A DNA stretch of 64,000 bases from Aquila chrysaetos chrysaetos (lineage: Eukaryota > Chordata > Aves > Accipitriformes > Accipitridae): assembly GCF_900496995.4 (NCBI RefSeq), contig NC_044009.1, forward strand, positions 11,812,001 through 11,876,000, given 5' to 3'. The translations under genes and the position numbers were made by a program. This document shows, piece after piece, positions 49,858 through 60,939 of this stretch (position 1 is its first letter; the number at the start of each line of letters is the position of its first letter). Under the pieces are notes generated by a model. The model saw only the letters and a list, made by a program, of their open reading frames with translations. It had not been told where the DNA came from and made no database searches.

Positions 49858-50831
49858 GTAACGTTCATTGCAATCCATCACCAACTGTGGGATACTGCCT
49901 CTGTTCCTTGAGTGGCTGCATTTAGCAGACAAACCTGATTGCAATAGCCATCTCCAAGAAAAAAAAAACAACAAACAAACAAAACCCAATTACCTTTCCT
50001 GATGTACTGAGCACGTGAACAAATATCCTAAGGGCATTCACGCTACCAAAATGCAATCACATGGTGCTGGCATGAAAGCACAAAGATATACACTAACATG
50101 GATAAGCCAACGCGAACAGTGACCCGAGTGGTGCTCCTGAAGCATTTTCTGCAGCATTAAGTACTCCCTGATTCAACAGACTAGTAGTGTTGGCGTTTCT
50201 CTCCCTCTTGAGGGTTCAGTGCCTGGAACAGCATCAAAGTCATCACTGACACCAGTGATTCTTAGCATTCAAGTATTTGTGCATCAAACCCCAGAAAGCC
50301 AAAAGATTGTAGAAAATGATAGAACGGGTAAAGACTGTTGTCTTTGGATTTGTGGATTTTATAGTTCACGTTTATGTCTTGCTGACCATTTTAAAAGGGC
50401 TTACAGCAAGCTTTTGTGTTTTTTCTTGCTTTTGAGCGGAGATTCCCAAACTGCAAGAGGCAAGGCCTTAAGGGAAATATGCTGTCACAGGTCTTAGAGC
50501 AAAAGCTATCCAAAGCAACTAATTCTATACAAGTACAGTTCCAGCAAGGTAGGAACGCTTCGTGTGTTCAAGTTTCCCTGAAGATGACATTTGTGGGAGT
50601 CAGCTATGAAGTGTTCCCAATCTAAGCCCATCAGCAAGTATTTACAGAGACTAAGTTTTACAGTTACACTCCAGCATAAGCATCAAGACTCTATCAGCAC
50701 ACATATACAAGCCAACTACAAAACACTGCACAAACGTCCTGAATACTTCATAGCTCAAATTCTACACTAATAGCAGTCACAAAACAAAACAAAAAAACAT
50801 TTCTAATATCCAAACGAAACCTCTTAGAAAT
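49858..50831. other. Spacer between solo LTR and CR1
   Basis: About 970 bp of AT-rich sequence with A-rich (CAAA)n at 49958-49985 and 50782-50798. No gene seen. Confidence 0.6.
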
Positions 50832-50877
50832 AATCATAGAATCATAGAATCATTTAGGTTGGAAAAGACCTTCAAGA

Positions 50878-52047
50878 TCATCGAGTCCAACCATCAACCA
50901 TGCCCACTAAACCATGTCCTGAAGTACCCCGTCCACTCGCTTTTTTTAATACTTCCAGGCATGGTGACTCAACCACTTCCCTGGGCATCCCATTCCAATG
51001 TTTGACAACCCTCTCAGTAAAGCAATTTTTCCTAATATCTAACCTAAATCTCCCTCGCCTCAACTTGAGGCCATTTCCTCTTGTCCTATCTCCAGCCACC
51101 TGACAGAAGAGACCAGCACCCACCTCCCTACAACCCCCTTTCAGGTAGTTGTAGAGAGCGATAAGGTCCCCCCTCAGCGTCCTTTTCTCCAGACTAAACA
51201 AGCCCAGCTCCCTCAGCCACTCCTCATAAGACTTGTCCTCCAGGCCCCTCACCAACTTGGCTGCCCTTCTCTGGACACGCTCCAGCACCTCAATGTCTTT
51301 CCTGTAGTGAGGGGCCCAAAACTGAACACAGTACTCGAGGTGCGGCCTCACCAGTGCCGAGTACAGGGGAACAATCACCTCCCTGCTCCTGCTGGCCACA
51401 CTATTTCTGATGCAGGCCAGGATGCCGTTGGCCTTCTTGGCCGCCTGGGCACACTGCTGGCTCATATTCAGCCGGCTGTCGACCAGCACCCCCAGGTCTT
51501 TCTCTGCCGGGCAGCTTTCCAGCCACTCTTCCCCAAGCCTGTAGCGCTGCATGGGGTTGCCGTGACCGAAGTGCAGGACCCGGCACTTGGCCTTGTTGAA
51601 CTTCATACGATTGGCCTCAGCCCATCGATCCAGCCTGTCCAGAGCCCTCTGTAGAGCCTCCCTACCCTCAAGCAGATCGACCCTGCCTCCCAACTTGGTG
51701 TTGTCTGCAAACTTGCTGAGGGTGCACTCAATCCCCTCATCCAAATCATCGATAAAGATATTAAACAGAACAGGGCCCAACACTGAGCCCTGGGGAACAC
51801 CACTTGTGACCCGCCGCCAACTGGATTTCACCCCATTCACCACAACCCTCTGGGCTCGTCCATCCAGCCAGTTTTTCACCCAGCGAAGAGGACACTTGTC
51901 CAGGCCACGAGACACCAGTTTCTCAAGGAGTATGCCATGAGAGACAGTGTCAAAGGCCTTGCTGAAGTCAAGGAAGATAACATCCACAGGCTTTGCCTCA
52001 TCCGCTAGGCGGGTCACCTGGTCATAGAAGGAGATCAGGTTGGTCAA
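50878..52047 (-). pseudogene. CR1 ORF2 remnant: reverse transcriptase core and C-terminal domain
   Basis: Longest intact stretch, 389 codons, from [19 protein letters not shown] to the 3' end. Includes the palm motifs ([21 protein letters not shown]) and the thumb/C-terminal region ([50 protein letters not shown]). The second catalytic aspartate is Asn (FADN), which should abolish polymerisation. It is in the same frame as the segment upstream, separated by a single TGA. Confidence 0.93.
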
Positions 52048-52110
52048 GTAGGACCTGCCTTTCGTAAACCCATGCTGACCGGGCCTGATCCCCTGCTTGT
52101 CCTGGACTTG

Positions 52111-52569
52111 TCATGTGAGTGCTCTCAAGACAAACCATTCCATAATCTTCCCCGGTACCGAGGTCAGGCTGACAGGCCTGTAGTTCCCCGGATCCTCCCT
52201 CCGACCCTTCTTATAAATGGGAGTCACATTGGCAAGCCTCCAGTTCTCTGGGACCTCCCCTGTTGACCAGGAATGCTGATAGATGATAGAGAGTGGCTTG
52301 GCAAGGACCTCTGCCAGTTCCCTCAGTACTCTTGGATGGATCCCATCAGGTCCCATAGATCTGTGAGTGTCCAGATGGCGTAGTAGGTCCCTAACTATTT
52401 CCTCCTGGATTAAGGGGGTTATGTTATGCTCTTCATCCTTACCTTCCAGCTCAAGGGGTGGAGTACCCTGAGGATGACTGGACTCACTATTAAAGACTGA
52501 GGCAAAGAAAGCATTAAGTACCTCAGCCTTTTCCTCATCACTGGTTGCTACGTTCCCTTCTGTATCCAT
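52111..52569 (-). pseudogene. CR1 ORF2 remnant: N-terminal reverse transcriptase region
   Basis: Open stretch with EEKAEVLNAFFASVFNSE, THRSMGPDGIHPRVLRELA, RLANVTPIYKKGRREDPGNY and RPVSLTSVPGKIME. It ends at an in-frame TGA (GCACTCACATGACAAGTC) just before [14 protein letters not shown]. The conserved reading continues directly after the stop, so this is a single nonsense mutation. Confidence 0.93.
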
Positions 52570-52726
52570 TAAAGGAAAGATATTCTCCTTGGGATTCTTT
52601 TTACTGTTAACATATTTGTAAAAACATTTTTTGTTGTCCCTTACGATAGTGGCCAGATTTAGTTCTAGCTGAGCCTTTGCCTTTCTAATTTTCTCTCTGT
52701 ATGATTTAACAAGATCCCTGTACTCC

Positions 52727-53662
52727 TCACAAGTTGCCCGCCCTTTCCTCCAGAGATGATAAACTCTCCTTTTTTTTCTTGAGTCCTAGCAAAAGCTCCC
52801 CATTCAGCCAGGCCAGTCGTTTTCCTCGGCGGTTCGACTTGCGGCACGTGGGACTAGCCTGGTCCTGAGCCATTAAGATTTCCTTCTTAAAGAATGTCCA
52901 TCCCTCCTGGACCCCTTTGCCCTTCAGGACCGTCTCCCAAGGGACTCTCTCAACCAGTGCCTTGAAGAGGCCAAAGTTTGACCTCCGGAAGTCCATAGCA
53001 GTGGTTTTGCTGACCACCTTCCTTGCCTCACCAAGAATTGAAAATTCTATCATTTCATGGTCGCTAAGGCCAAGACGGCCTCCGACCATCACACCTCCCA
53101 CCAGTCCTTCCCTGCTTGTAAACAACAGATCTAGCAAGGCTCCTCCCCTGGTTGGCTCACCCACCAGCTGTGTCAGGAAGTTATCTTCCACACACTCCAG
53201 GAACCTCCTAGCTTGTTTACTCACTGCTGTGTTGTATTTCCAGCAGATGTCTGGAAAGTTGAAGTCCCCCACGAGGACAAGGGCACACAATTCTGAGACT
53301 ACTGCCAGCCGCTTGTAGAATGATTCATCCATCTCTTCAACCTGGTCAGGCGGTCTATAACAGACTCCCAGCACAATATCTGTCTTATTGGCTTTCCCTC
53401 TCATCCTCACCCATAAGCACTCCACCTTGTCATCAGAATCGTGTAGCTCTGTACAGTCAAAACATTCCCTAACATAGAGAGCCACCCCACCACCTCTTCT
53501 ACCTGCCTATCCCTTCTGAAGAGCTTGTAGCCATCCATTGCAGCACTCCAGTCATGGGAGTCGTCCCACCATGTTTCCGTGATGGCAACTAAGTCATATC
53601 TATCTTGCTGCACGATGGCTTCCAGCTCCTCCTGTTTGTTGCCCATGCTGCGTGCGTTGGCA
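52727..53662 (-). pseudogene. CR1 ORF2 remnant: endonuclease domain
   Basis: APE-type endonuclease split over two frames. The first part runs from YANARSMGNKQEELEAIV to GYKLFRRDRQ. A small deletion at about 53490 then shifts the frame (the glycine-rich GRRGGG stretch expected here is damaged) into MALYVRECFDCTELHD. The rest has VECLWVRMRGKANKTDIVLG, VGDFNFPDICWKYNT, FLTQLVGEPTRGGALLDLLF and LSDHEMIEFSI. The frame is lost again in the lysine-rich tract near 52775. Confidence 0.9.
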
Positions 53663-53700
53663 TAGATAATGTCTATTTGCTCGCTATTTTGTGAGCAGAA

Positions 53701-56344
53701 AAGGAAAGATGAAGTTTGTCAATAAGTTATTCATTACAAATTAGCCCTTTCTTTTAGCAACTGGGTGCACTCCAGCCAAAATGGGGCATGCTGTAGAAAC
53801 CAAGAAACACTTCACCTCTAGCAGTTCTGCTGCACTCAATAGAGCCACGTGGTTACAATCTCATTCTGTATTTTTGCTCCTACTGAAACCATCCTGTATT
53901 TATGAATCCTAGATTTCACAGAAAGCAAATTTATTGCAATCAAGATTTAATTATGGCCCATAATTAATTTCTATATTACATAAATCCTTTTTCACAATAC
54001 CTGCATACCAGCTACCAGCCTAGGCAAGCAGAATGCTTTCAACCTTCACTTACCCATATATCCTTGCTTGAGCCAATATTTTTAACTGTATGTCATTTTA
54101 GTGTCTCCCAGACCAAGCCCACATTGCAGATAAAACAGTGTTTTTCAGCTATTTACCATGAAGAGCAAATCTACATCTTTTAAGCAAATACCTCTTAAAA
54201 AAAAAAGGCATTTTATATGATCTCGTTAATATTCCTTTTCACAAGAAAGATTTCCTGATAGCAGAAAACTCATATCATAAATTAACAGGGAGATTATTAG
54301 ATTTACATATTTCTTAGATGACAGTTTTACAATGTTGTTATTGGAAATACATTAACGTCCTACACAAAAAAAATAATAGGAATGGCATAAAGCAAGAGGT
54401 ACTACCCACTTATATTGGGGCTGCAGGAAAATAACTCAACACAAAGTTGCCTTGAGACAGTATCATATCAATGTTTTAAATCAAATTAATAATGGAAAAG
54501 CAGGAGACAGCCAGGGGCAAAAACATGTAAGCCACCTTCTCTGTGAGGAAACACAGACTGGCTCATTTACAACACCCAGGCACTGCTCCCATGCCGAGAC
54601 TCCTACGGCAGGCTCCAGCAGCACGTGCGTCCCTCCTGACCAAGGGGCACAGCCACAGGCATTGCCTGCTCCTCCAGCAGCCTTGAATATCAGCAGTGGG
54701 CCACGATGCATCCTCCCGTCCCTGCGGTTCTCCAGCCCCTGCCAGGGCCCCCACCCCTGGAGACAGATGTAGGACATTTCTGCAGGAAAACAACTTGTAC
54801 CACAAGATGTGGAAGGCATCCATCAGGTTAGGGGAGACCCAGCAGGAAGGGTATATCCTGAAGGATATCTGAAGGAACATCATTGTGCTTGACATCTAGG
54901 TACCCATGCAAGCTTAAAATCAGCTGCCTCAATTTCCAGGACAGCCCAGTCTTGACCAGCATCCACCTGTGGATAGAGGACTGCTAGGAGGTTTTGCTGG
55001 GACCCAGGGTGACAGGACTAGCTGTCTAAAGCACAGTCTGCATACACGTAGTACCCCCTCGCATATCCACAACAGTCTAGTGTCATCCTGAAACCAGACA
55101 CACCCTCATATGTCAACAGAGAAGAGCAAACAACATTCAGCTCCTTTCAGGATGTCTAAGCTGTGCTTGTTTAAGAATGTGCCCCAATTTTAAGGTCTGC
55201 TAATGCCCAGCAGTAACAGCTGCCAAAAATGCCTACCTCATTCTCTTCAAGATGCACAGAAAGGGCCAATTAGCAGGAAGCTTTGGGAGCCAAACCTTCC
55301 AACCCTTTCCTGAGGCCAGGGACACATCAAGATCAGCTGGTGCCATGCAGAGAAGGACTCTCCAAGGTGCATGGCCCATGCATCTCAGCTCTGTGCTGGC
55401 TCTGGGCCAGAGCAGCTTCCACCAAGGAAGAGGCTGTGACAAACCCTCCATCTGTCTGCAACCATCTCCACCTGCACAGAAGAGGTGGCACAGGCCTAGA
55501 GAGATCAGGCATTAGAATATCATGACACTAAATTCATGTATCCCCAGTTTAGATTAGCGTGTAATGGAAGTAAAAAGCAGGAGAGATCCATCGCCTCCTG
55601 GGGCACAGCAGCAAAGCCAGGCAAATGCATATTGCCTAAAAAAAGCCTAAATAGATGTGTGTAAGCGTGTGGGTAAAGGCCTTTTAATTCACAGCTCTCA
55701 CTGCTGTACTGAACTGACCATGTTCCAGGAGCTAGACAGCCACCATGACAGTGTATTTAATGTTGAATAATCCACTGACAACAAAGCAGTCATTTCACCC
55801 GGCAGGAACCTTTTGGGAAGCAACCCCAATTCCTCCAAAGGGATTGACCCAAATTAGTAGTTTTCTTGGGGAAAACAAACACACACTTAAGAAACCCTTG
55901 CAAGACTGAATTACTTACAGTCCTTTCAGTACAGGCATTCTAGCTCTTACTTCTCCAAGTGTGTTTCCAGGTGTAGGTTCAGACTTAAAGCCCCAGGCCC
56001 CCTGCAAACACAAGCTGGCTGCTGTCTTCTTCACATGTCTGAACTCCTGCCTCCAGTCATGAGAGCAAAACCAGTCTGTTCTCAGTGAGAGACCAGATCC
56101 CTGTTCCCACAAGATGCTCTTTTAAGCAACATCCAGGATTCTCTGCTGTGCATATGGCATTTTTCATGCTTGCTCTGAACAGTCTTTGGACAATAGAGCA
56201 CAACCTGGCTCAGATCTGGTGTCAGCAAACCCCAAATACCAGTAGAGGAAGAAGCAGCAGCTGTTTTGCAGTAATGTCCAAGACAGACTAGAAGGGTCCC
56301 CTACCTCTGGTTTCATTTTGTTTGATTTCTGTCTGTGGCTTATG
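53701..56344. other. Spacer between the two CR1 elements
   Basis: AT-rich to about 54500, more GC-rich after. Open frames at 54452-54895 and 55233-55525 overlap on both strands and match nothing known. Confidence 0.55.
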
Positions 56345-59150
56345 CAGGGGCCGGGGTTCTTGAATTGTGGGGACCAGAACTGGACACAGTACTCCAGGTG
56401 CTGCCTGACAAGCGCTAAACAGAGGGACAGTCATGCATCTGTCCCTACTAGTAATGGCCCTGCAGATGCAGCCCAGGATCCGATTTGCCCGCTGTTGCAG
56501 CAGCACACTGCTGACTCCCGTTCAGTCTGTTGTCCACCAGGACCCCCAGGTCCCCTTCAGCAAGGCCACGCAGATGCTAGCCTGTACTGGGCTCTTCTGT
56601 TATTCTGTCCCTGGTACCAGACTTCGCACTTGTCTTTGTTCAACTTCATACTGTTCTTGCTAGCTCACTCTTCCAGCCTGCCCAGGTCTCTCTGTAAGAT
56701 GGCTCTCCCTTCTGACATGTTCACCTCACCACCCAGTTTGGTGGCATCAGCAGACTTGGTGAGAGTGCTTTCAATCCCATCATCCACAATGTTGAACGGC
56801 ATAGGGCCCAGTATCTATCCCTGGGGACCCCACTTGTGACAGGCTACCAGCCTGAGTAAAAAACATTGATTATCACCCTCTGAGTGTGACCTCTTAGCCA
56901 ATTTCCTACCCATCTCACAGACCACCCATCCAATCTGTTTCTTGCCAGTTTGTCCAGGAGAAGGCTGCGGGAAACACTGTTAGACACTTCGATGAACTCC
57001 AGGTAAACAACATCCACTGCTCTCCCCATATCAACAGATGTTATTTTGGTGTAGAAAGTGATCAGGGTTGTCTGGCATGGTTTGCCCTTGGCAAATCTAT
57101 GTGGGCTTTTCCCAGACACCTGCTTCATTTGGTTAGTAATGGTTTCTAGGAGGACTTGTTTAGTTACTTTCCCATGGACTGAAGTAAGACTAATGGGCCC
57201 TTCTTGTAGATGGGTATGACATTTGCCTTCTTCCAGACATCAGGGACATTCCCTGATCTCCACCACTTTTCAAATATTATAGATAGTAGCCTTGCAACAA
57301 TGTCAGCCACTTCTCTTAAAACCCTGGCGTGGATTTCGTACAGGCCCATAGATTTATGTTGGTTGAGCCCTTGCAAGAGCCCACAGACCAGCCCTTCCTC
57401 CGCTACTGGTGGGTCAACACACGCGTTAGGTGTGTCAACATAGCTACTTGATCTTGTGATTTGCAGTCCAGCTACGCTGGTAAAGACAGAGGCAAAGGCG
57501 GCATTGGGAATGTCTGCCTTGTCAGCATTATTAGTGACTAACTTCCCTGCTGTGTTTAGTAATGGGTCTATGTCTTTCCTGTGTTTCTGTTTACTGCTCA
57601 TGTATCTGAAGAACCCTTTCTTGTACTTGACATCTTTGGCCAATTTTCTAGCTGAGCCTTAGCCTTCCTGACTGCATCTCTGCATGCCCTAGCAAGGTTC
57701 TTGCAGTCCTCGATAGCTATCTGGTTGCCTTTTCACAGCTAGTATGCTTTTTTTTGCTTTTAAGCACACCCAAAACTCATTGTTAAGGCAGGGTGGTCTC
57801 TTGTTCTGTCTTCTTCCTTTACCTTTGTAGGGGATGGACTGTTCCTGTGCTTTCAGGAGGCTGTTCTTGAATAACTCCCAGCATTCACAAGGTCCTTTGC
57901 CCTCCGTGGATGCTTCCCATGGAATCCCTTGCAACTGGGCTCTGAGCATATTGAAGTTGGCTCTTCTAAAATCCGGGGTATTTGTCCTACTAGTGGTCTT
58001 CAGTGTGTTCAGCAAGATCTTAAACACCACAACGTTGTGGTCAGTGTATCCAAGGATAATGCTGGTAGTTATGTTGTCAAGTAAGTCTTCTTGATTTGTG
58101 AGCAGTAAACCTAGCAATGCACAGCTCCTAGTCAGCATGTCCAGCATCTGTAGCAGGACACAGTCCTCAATGCATTCCAGGAACCTGATGGATGGCTTGT
58201 ACACAGCTGTATTGTTTTCCCAACAAATGTCCAAGTAACTGAAGTCACCTGGAAAGACCAGGTTCTGTTGGCCCACACATAAAAAGAAGTAGGGAACAGT
58301 AGTCTGTGCTTTTTTACCAGTTGTGGCAGTCTCTCTGACATCCCAGATCTTGGCTCCTGACAAGCAGCAAACTTCCCCTGACTGTATATCAGGCCGGCAG
58401 ATGGGTGCCTCAGTGCCTCTCAACAGACAGTCACCCACTAGTAGCACTGGACGCTTCTTCCTTTTGCAGCTTTTAGTATGTGCTGCTGGTGCAGTTTCTT
58501 TCTGTGAGTCTCGCTCATTGGTTTTGTCCACTGCCAAGGCTTCACATCTGTTTCTGGCTGGTACATATGAGGAAGGGGAGTGAAGTGATATCCTGGTCCC
58601 ACAGGTCACCAGAGACCATGGCACCTTCTTCTCCAAGGTGCTGTCTGTTTGCTGTTCACGCTCTTTGCCTGGTGGTCCTTGGATGTCAGTGAAAAAAGGG
58701 CCCTAGTATTTCTTCTCGCAAAGCCTTGAGTAATACTCTGTTTCTTGTTCACCCTCCCTAATACAGCATAGCCTGCTAATTTCCTTCTGCAGCTCCTCCA
58801 CCCACTGCCTGAGTGACCCCACCAGAGCACACCTTGCACAGGTGGAGCTTCCACCCTCCTCCACCCAGGAGGCCGGGTGCAGTCTCTGCAGCCCTCCACC
58901 TGGGCAGCAGCTTCCCGGACAGAAAGGTCTGTCAGGGTGGCCACCTCCACTCACCCCAGGCTATCCTGGCCAGGTAGCTGATTCCTGGCTGCTGCAGAGC
59001 ACAGCCCTCCCCTGGTCTCTACTGCCATGCTTCCAAAAACTTTAAAGCACTGCCTAACAAGCCTTTCTAATTCCCTGGAGACCTTAAGCTTCTGGGTAGG
59101 CTTGTACAGCCACCAGCTAGCTGGGGAGCCCATCGACACCTGCAGAAGAA
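56345..59150 (-). mobile_element. Older CR1 LINE, internally deleted, keeps part of ORF1
   Basis: Minus strand. From about 58960 down: ORF1 with a CARC zinc-finger-like start, a coiled-coil-like stretch (VEELQKEISRLCCIREGEQE) and the esterase segment VLLVGDCLLRGTEAPICRPD (58636-57689 frame). After SGAKIWDV the reading passes within about 50 residues to GDFSYLDICWENNTAVYKPS, the second half of the ORF2 endonuclease, so the ORF1 end and the endonuclease start are deleted. Then TDHNVVVF, ANVIPIYKKG, DVVYLEFIEVSNSVSRSLLL and QRANRILGCICRA follow in broken frames. It stops near 56345 within the C-terminal region; the CR1 tail is absent. 58960-59150 may be the ORF1 start or 5' UTR. More diverged than the 50.8-53.7 kb copy. 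Confidence 0.88.
57689..58636 (-). pseudogene. CR1 ORF1 esterase segment joined to ORF2 endonuclease remnant
   Basis: A 315-codon open stretch. The N-terminal part resembles the CR1 ORF1 SGNH-type esterase, but the expected nucleophile block GDSLLRGTEA reads GDCLLRGTEA (Ser to Cys). The C-terminal part is ORF2 endonuclease to linker (FLECIEDCVLLQMLDMLTRS, DFRRANFNMLRAQLQGIPWE). The junction is a deletion, not a designed fusion: the rest of the element is full of frameshifts. Confidence 0.8.
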
Positions 59151-59157
59151 CCTGCCG

Positions 59158-59345
59158 CATAAGGAAAGATTGAAGGAGTTAGGTCTTTTCTCCCTGGAGA
59201 AGAGAAGGCTCGGGGGAACACGCATCATCACAGTACTTAAAGGGTAGCTGCAAAGAGGATGCAGGCCCTCTCTTCACAAGGAGCCACATGGAGAAGACAA
59301 GGGGCAAAGGGTACAACTTGTATTGGGAGAGGTTTCGTCTCTGTG
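59158..59345 (+). mobile_element. CR1 LINE fragment, opposite orientation
   Basis: Plus-strand reading [20 protein letters not shown] followed by LHKEPHGEDKGQ-like sequence. These are the CR1 ORF2 C-terminal stretch ([18 protein letters not shown]) and the SHMEKTRGN-type block of some bird CR1 subfamilies, with a stop and frame changes. It ends near 59345 without the CR1 tail. It directly abuts the 5' end of the minus-strand CR1. Confidence 0.7.
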
Positions 59346-59844
59346 GTCCTGCCCTGGGGAGCTGGGGTGGCCACTGCTCAGGGGGAGGTCCTGTCTCCTG
59401 AGAATTGTCCTTGGCTGGTGGAGGGGTGGGCAGGAGATGAAATAGTTATTCTCAGCAATGAACACCTAGGAAATATGCGGGGAATAGCAGGAATAAAACT
59501 CCAGGACTTCCTTCTCCAATGCCAGCATTCCCTTGGTCAGCACACCAACCCATCTGCCCCTGTGTGGAGAGGGCCATTCTCCTAAAATCCACTGCCAGCT
59601 TTCTCCTCTGCAGTGTTGAGACCCAGGCCAGATGGAGAAAGATCCTCTTGCATCTGTGAAGATGACGTGACATTCAGAACAGGGACTGACCCTACTGGAG
59701 GACACTTCTGCTATGAATTGCCCTTGTTCCTCTCCATCTCTGCACATAGCACATGGGGCAAAAGAAAGGCAGGACCAGGGCCTGTGTGCCTCAGGGCCCA
59801 AGTTTTGCACCATTTCATTTCCAGAAAGAAAAGACACACAGAGA
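59346..59844. other. Spacer between CR1 piece and MROH fragment
   Basis: GC rises here. No CR1 tail and no MROH-like coding sequence is seen; it may be the 3' flank carried with the duplicated MROH block. Confidence 0.5.
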
Positions 59845-60200
59845 AGGTGAAGAAGCCGGACTGTTTATTCGCAGAAGGCCGAGTGGAGGGGTGAGCTGGG
59901 AGCAGATGAAGGGGACAGACAGGGCCTTAGGGCTAGAGCTGTCCCATGGGCAGGGAGAGGCCAGGAGCGACCCAGCCTTCCACACACGCTCAGCTGTGCC
60001 CTGGATCAGCTCTGCACAGAGCTCTAGCAGCACAGAAAACTGGTGCACGGGAGACAAGGTCTTCTCCTCCTCCATGTCCTCCAGAGCTGTTCTTGGAGCA
60101 CTGCTAGTCTGAATCTGGAAGACGACTTTCTCTCTGCAGCTCTTAGCAGGAATAGGGTTTGAGACGGAGAGGCTGACGTCTTTTGTCGTGCCTTGAAGGG
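59845..60200 (-). pseudogene. MROH-family fragment, last exon, frameshifted
   Basis: Starts after CTGTCCCAG in the correct phase with ALQGTTKDVSLSVS. The family-like continuation QTLFLLRAAERKSSSRFRLA lies in another frame, starting at about 60155, and ends at TAG 60026-60024. The unshifted frame stays open to about 59815 with no family likeness. So there is a small frame-changing deletion at about 60160. AATAAA at 59869-59864 gives a plausible mRNA end. This and the two preceding exons keep their introns, so the copy is a DNA duplication, not a processed retrocopy. In human, MROH2A lies a few genes from SPP2; whether this fragment derives from that gene is unknown. Confidence 0.72.
59864..59869 (-). 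terminator. Poly(A) signal of the MROH fragment
   Basis: AATAAA on the minus strand (GCGAATAAACAG), about 155 bp after the family-frame stop codon and in a GC-rich setting where it is unlikely by chance. Confidence 0.5.
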
Positions 60201-60513
60201 CTGGGACAGAGAGGAAGAGAGCCGAGGTCAGAACCCGGATCTGCGGGGACCCCAGGAACGCCTCCTGCCAGGGCCGCCCCACCCAGCTCTTCCCATGGCC
60301 AGGAGGGAGCAGGGGTCAACAGGATCAGCCGGAAGGTGCTGGCCACGAACGCCACGTGCCCCTGAAAGCTCTCTCTGCTCTGCCCACGCTGCCCCTCATC
60401 CGCGCGAGGAGCAGAGCTCTCCCCAGCTGGGGCAGGGATCACAGCTCCCGGCCCAGGGTCTTTCCTCCTCCCTGCCAGTCCCCACTGACACCCACCCTGC
60501 TGCCCTCACTCAC

Positions 60514-60570
60514 CCTTGTAGATGACCTGGCGCTTCACCTGCTGATGCGTCACGTGCCGCCCGGCGAGCC
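60514..60570 (-). pseudogene. MROH-family fragment, second-last exon
   Basis: 57 nt between TTCCTAG and TACAAGG|GTGAGT, reading GLAGRHVTHQQVKRQVIYK. The split Gly codon joins the previous exon in phase 1 to give FLGLAGRH, the expected MROH motif. Splice sites are good. Confidence 0.75.
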
Positions 60571-60836
60571 CTAGGAACACGCAGCCCGTCACAAATCCTG
60601 CTGGCCCCAGCAGCACTCCTCCCCTTGGCGGGGCTGAGCCCGGGGTCCTCCCAGAGCGTGACGCCCAAGGGCAGGGGTGGGAGAGGGCGGCAGGGAGCCC
60701 CGTGGGTGCCCTGGCCCTGCATCGGGTAGTCGGGGCTCCACAGCCACAGGGCCAATTCCTGCTGCCGGTGCAGCAGCCGGGGCTGGGGCCAAGCTGCAGC
60801 GGGGCAGGGAGGGACCCCGGGGGAGTTGTGGCTCAC

Positions 60837-60939
60837 CAAGGAACCTGATGGCCGCCTCTCGCATGGATGCCTGTGGGCTCTGCAGATACAGCAGGGACTG
60901 CTGCAGGTACTCGTCCACTCTGCTGCTGTACTCTGCCAG
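60837..60939 (-). pseudogene. MROH-family fragment, third-last exon
   Basis: 103 nt between CTCTCCAG and TTCCTTG|GTGAGC, reading LAEYSSRVDEYLQQSLLYLQ then SPQASMREAAIRFL and the first base of Gly. This is the HEAT-like helix pair (LQSPQASMREAA-I/V-RF-I/L-G) typical of maestro heat-like repeat (MROH) proteins, a family of large HEAT-repeat proteins expanded in birds. Intact in itself. No earlier exon is found up to the GC drop at about 61290. Confidence 0.75.

Larger units (their letters stand above)
50832..53700 (-). mobile_element. CR1 LINE, 5'-truncated, with dead ORF2
   Basis: The 3' end is at 50832, with the bird CR1 end of two ATTCTATG-type units. The element reads on the minus strand through ORF2: endonuclease start (IDIIYANARSMGNKQEELEA, about 53690-53630), AITETWWDD, GDFNFPDICW and SDHEMIEFSI, then reverse transcriptase with [63 protein letters not shown] and the active-site stretch [11 protein letters not shown], and the C-terminal domain. 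ORF1 and the 5' UTR are missing, as usual for truncated LINE copies. Reading frames change near 53490, within the AAAA-rich stretch near 52775 and again between about 52665 and 52570; an in-frame TGA sits at about 52110. The catalytic FADD is FADN. Not mobile. Confidence 0.96.
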
